Assembly: GCA_038503065.1 (NCBI GenBank)
Contig: JBCAMK010000005.1
Span: 1,798,001-1,862,000, forward strand
DNA: 64,000 nucleotides
Reading direction: 5' to 3'
Source: Paragyromitra xinjiangensis
Taxonomy: Eukaryota > Ascomycota > Pezizomycetes > Pezizales > Discinaceae
Part shown: in pieces, positions 61,702 to 64,000 of the stretch
Position numbering within the stretch: the stretch's first letter is position 1
Layout: every line of letters begins with the position of its first letter
Translations under genes and position numbers: made by a program
The notes under the pieces: model-generated
What the model was told of the DNA's origin: nothing
Seen by the model: the letters and a program-made list of their open reading frames with translations, nothing else
Database searches by the model: none

Positions 61702-63484
61702 ATGTTGTCTAGCCGAACGTTCTCCAGAGTGTGTCCCCTTCCTCCCCTCATCAGCCTGCACGGACCGTCGTCGTCACGTGCGTGCTCGGATATGCAGGAT
61801 TGACGTATCTTTTCCTACGTGTAAATTTTCGCTGAGGACTGACCCCTTCTCCGGCTTGATTATCTACAGTCTCTCTTCCGTGCAGCAAAGGCTGTCCATA
61901 CCCAGCATGCCGTATCACCCGTCACCAGATGTACGCTCTTTCTCCTGAGTTTGTCAGTGGTAGTCATCGCGGACGGACAGGACCTGCATGATGCTGATGC
62001 ATATGTCTGAGATATAGCTATGGCCACTGTTGCCTCTGACCTGGTTAAGCCCACAAAGTATGGCGGAAAGTACACTGTTACCTTGATTCCTGGTACGCCA
62101 TCTGCTTAACGTCAGAGCTGTGATTGCGAGGACGCTTTGCTGAAAAAAATTAATTTTCAGGCGATGGTATCGGTGCCGAGGTTACAGAGGCTGTCAAGAC
62201 CATCTTCAAGCATGAGAACGTCCCAGTAGAGTGGGACCAGGTCGATGTTACCGGTGTTGTAACTGGAAATGTGCATTCCGAAGATCTTTACCGGCAATCC
62301 GTTGCGTCTTTGAAGAGGAATAAGGTTGGTCTTAAGGGTAGGGCAACCTTTCCTTTTACATTTGTTTGCCGAATCCCTTCTCGATACCCAAGGCTGCCTA
62401 TTCCGGGGGCAGTGTTTTTATGATGAATAAGAGCCTTAGTGCTCGAACCTATAACCCAGCTCGTCGAACACCTCACATAAATTACAACGCTTAGAGGTCG
62501 TTTTGAGATGAAAATTATCCTGACACGCACACCCTTCGAGTGCTTTCTTGTGTTCCTGATTATTAAAGTCGATGCACGAGCAAGCCGCTAACTAAAATTT
62601 GAAAAATTTAGGAATTCTCTACACTCCAGTAGAGCGCTCTGGACATCAGTCTTTCAACGTTGCTCTTCGCCAGGAACTTGATATCTATGCCTCCGTCGTC
62701 TTGATCAAGAATATGCCTGGTTACGTCACCCGCCACTCTAATGTTGATATGTGCATCATCCGTGAAAACACCGAAGGTGAATACTCTGGCCTAGAACATC
62801 AATCCGTTCCTGGTGTCGTCGAATCTCTCAAGATTATTACCAAGATGAAGTCTGAGAGGATCAGCAAATTTGCCTTCTCTTTCGCGACTGCCAACCAAAG
62901 GAAAAAGGTTACTTGTATCCATAAGGCAAACATCATGAAGCTCGCCGACGGTTTGTTCAGGAACACCTTTATGGAAGTTGCTAAGGACTACCCTCAGCTA
63001 GAGGTCAATGATTTGATTGTTGATAATGCTTCCATGCAGGCCGTCTCTAGGCCTCAGCAGTTCGATGTCCTTGTCATGCCTAATCTTTATGGATCTATCC
63101 TCTCCAACATTGGTGCTGCGTTGGTTGGTGGACCCGGTATCGTTCCGGGCTGCAACATGGGAAGAGAGTATGCTATTTTCGAGCCTGGATGCCGTCACGT
63201 CGGTTTGGATATCAAGGGGCAGGACCAGGCGAATCCGACAGCGTTAATATTGTCAGCAACCATGATGTTGAGGCATTTGGGGCTTGATGATCACGCGACC
63301 AGGATCTCCCAGGCAGTGTACGATGTTGTCGCTGAAGGGTAAGACAAATTTCCCTTGTTATGGGCATTCCAGTAGACAGATTGCTGACAATCCCTACAGA
63401 AAGGTGAGGACCAGGGATATGGGTGGTAATAGCACGACCCACGAATTCACCAACGCTGTCCTGCGCAAGATGGAGCAGATTTAA
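61702..63484 (+). CDS. IDH1: NAD-dependent isocitrate dehydrogenase, Idh1-type subunit
   Basis: Six exons close in phase: 61702-61728, 61870-61930, 62018-62092, 62161-62337, 62612-63338 and 63400-63484, giving 383 residues. The enzyme performs the allosteric isocitrate to 2-oxoglutarate step of the TCA cycle in the mitochondrial matrix. The first two exons encode an Arg/Ser-rich targeting sequence (MLSSRTFSR joined to SLFRAAKAVHTQ); the first junction (GTGTGT donor) is the least certain part. The body contains YTVTLIPGDGIGAEVTEAVK, TPVERSGHQSFNVALRQELD, IRENTEGEYSGLEHQSVPGV, HKANIMKLADGLFRN, VDNASMQAVSRPQQFDVLV and GREYAIFEPGCRHVGLDIKG, closer to yeast Idh1 (regulatory) than Idh2. The 274-base fourth intron is unusually long for this window. 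Confidence 0.94.
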
Positions 63485-63784
63485 GGGATCAAGTGAAATA
63501 AAGGGATGATAATGCTGTTGTGCACGCTAGACTAGAGGGGTATGGGGGATGATTTTGAATACCATCGCAATTTCTTTTCTTTGGTCTTTTTGTAACTAAC
63601 AAGGGGTTTTTCTTTCTTTTCTTTTCACCCGAACTATGCATCCAGCTAGTATTGGGGAAGACAGGCCTTCGAGAATTTTGACATGGTGAACATAAAGAAT
63701 GCTGTGCGGTTGTTAACAGATACCCAACCTTTTTTTCATTATTCTCGTAGCTCATAAAAGACAGAAACAAGTTTAAAAGAAATT
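63485..63784. other. Short intergenic gap between convergent genes
   Basis: Exactly 300 bases holding both 3' untranslated regions; no gene or repeat recognised. Confidence 0.5.
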
Positions 63785-64000
63785 CTAAAATGCTGGTCTC
63801 CGCTTCCTTCCAGTATACTTTGAATCTGCCTTTACCGCCCTGCCCTTATTCCTGTTCTGTTCCTTTTTCCGAAGAATCCATGATTTGGATCCCTTGATTT
63901 CCTTGCCCTTTCCATTCTTTCCCTTCCTCCGCTCATCAATGACATCCACACCCTCCATGCCTCGAACCACATCTGTCACATCTCTCCCCGCCACAGCGCC
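63785..64000 (-). CDS. BUD23: C-terminal end of Bud23, 18S rRNA (guanine-N7)-methyltransferase (partial)
   Basis: The gene enters from beyond the right edge, so only the last 71 residues are present and the start is missing. They end in DSKYTGRKRRPAF-type sequence (here ADSKYTGRKRRPAF) preceded by KGSKSWILRKKEQNRNKG, the highly basic C-terminal extension I recognise from the Bud23/WBSCR22 family. Bud23 methylates a guanine of 18S rRNA during small-subunit assembly with Trm112. The methyltransferase domain itself lies outside the window, so the call rests on this tail alone. Confidence 0.8.
   Translation of the reverse strand, partial: GAVAGRDVTDVVRGMEGVDVIDERRKGKNGKGKEIKGSKSWILRKKEQNRNKGRAVKADSKYTGRKRRPAF

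Overview
The window is nuclear DNA of a filamentous ascomycete fungus (Pezizomycotina). Genes are split by many short introns (about 45-80 nt, a few of 200-270 nt) with GT...AG ends and good branch sites such as TGCTAAC. The proteome is fungal: Pam17, Ies1, Gdb1, fungal-type DAHP synthase, Ded1, and F-box/ankyrin and HeLo-kinase proteins. The paired F-box/ankyrin proteins and HeLo-kinase would fit a Pezizomycetes genome (truffle/morel relatives), but that placement is an inference.

Region 1 (about 1-31 kb) is gene-poor and repeat-bearing. It holds a short F-box/ankyrin protein (1681-2361, +), a TDT/SLAC1-type carboxylate transporter (4531-6133, +), a secreted PL4 rhamnogalacturonan lyase (7255-9432, -), a small secreted cysteine-poor protein (13707-14502, +), a seven-helix membrane protein (20470-21818, +), a 432-residue F-box/ankyrin protein (23610-24908, -) and, divergent from it, a HeLo-like plus pseudokinase protein resembling MLKL-type cell-death effectors (25898-27510, +). 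Between them lie long non-coding tracts (9.4-13.7, 14.5-20.5 and 27.5-31.2 kb) with inverted repeats, decayed coding pieces and one clear MITE-like element at 30059-30713.

Region 2 (about 31-64 kb) is a dense housekeeping block: an F-box protein (31238-33887, -), glycogen debranching enzyme GDB1 (34888-40129, +), DAHP synthase (40602-42245, +), cytochrome c1 (43045-44509, +), NAD-glycerol-3-phosphate dehydrogenase (45656-47341, +), a gamma-glutamylcyclotransferase-like protein (48205-49173, -), PAM17 (49506-50162, +), the INO80 subunit IES1 (51582-54608, -), DED1 RNA helicase (57813-60273, -), IDH1 (61702-63484, +) and the 3' end of BUD23 (63785-64000, -, cut by the window edge). These genes serve unrelated core processes (glycogen turnover, aromatic amino acids, respiration, redox balance, protein import, chromatin, translation). 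They are not a cluster.

Exon structures were worked out by eye from splice signals, reading phase and remembered family conservation. Every multi-exon model given closes in phase. No tRNA, rRNA, CRISPR or full autonomous transposon was recognised.
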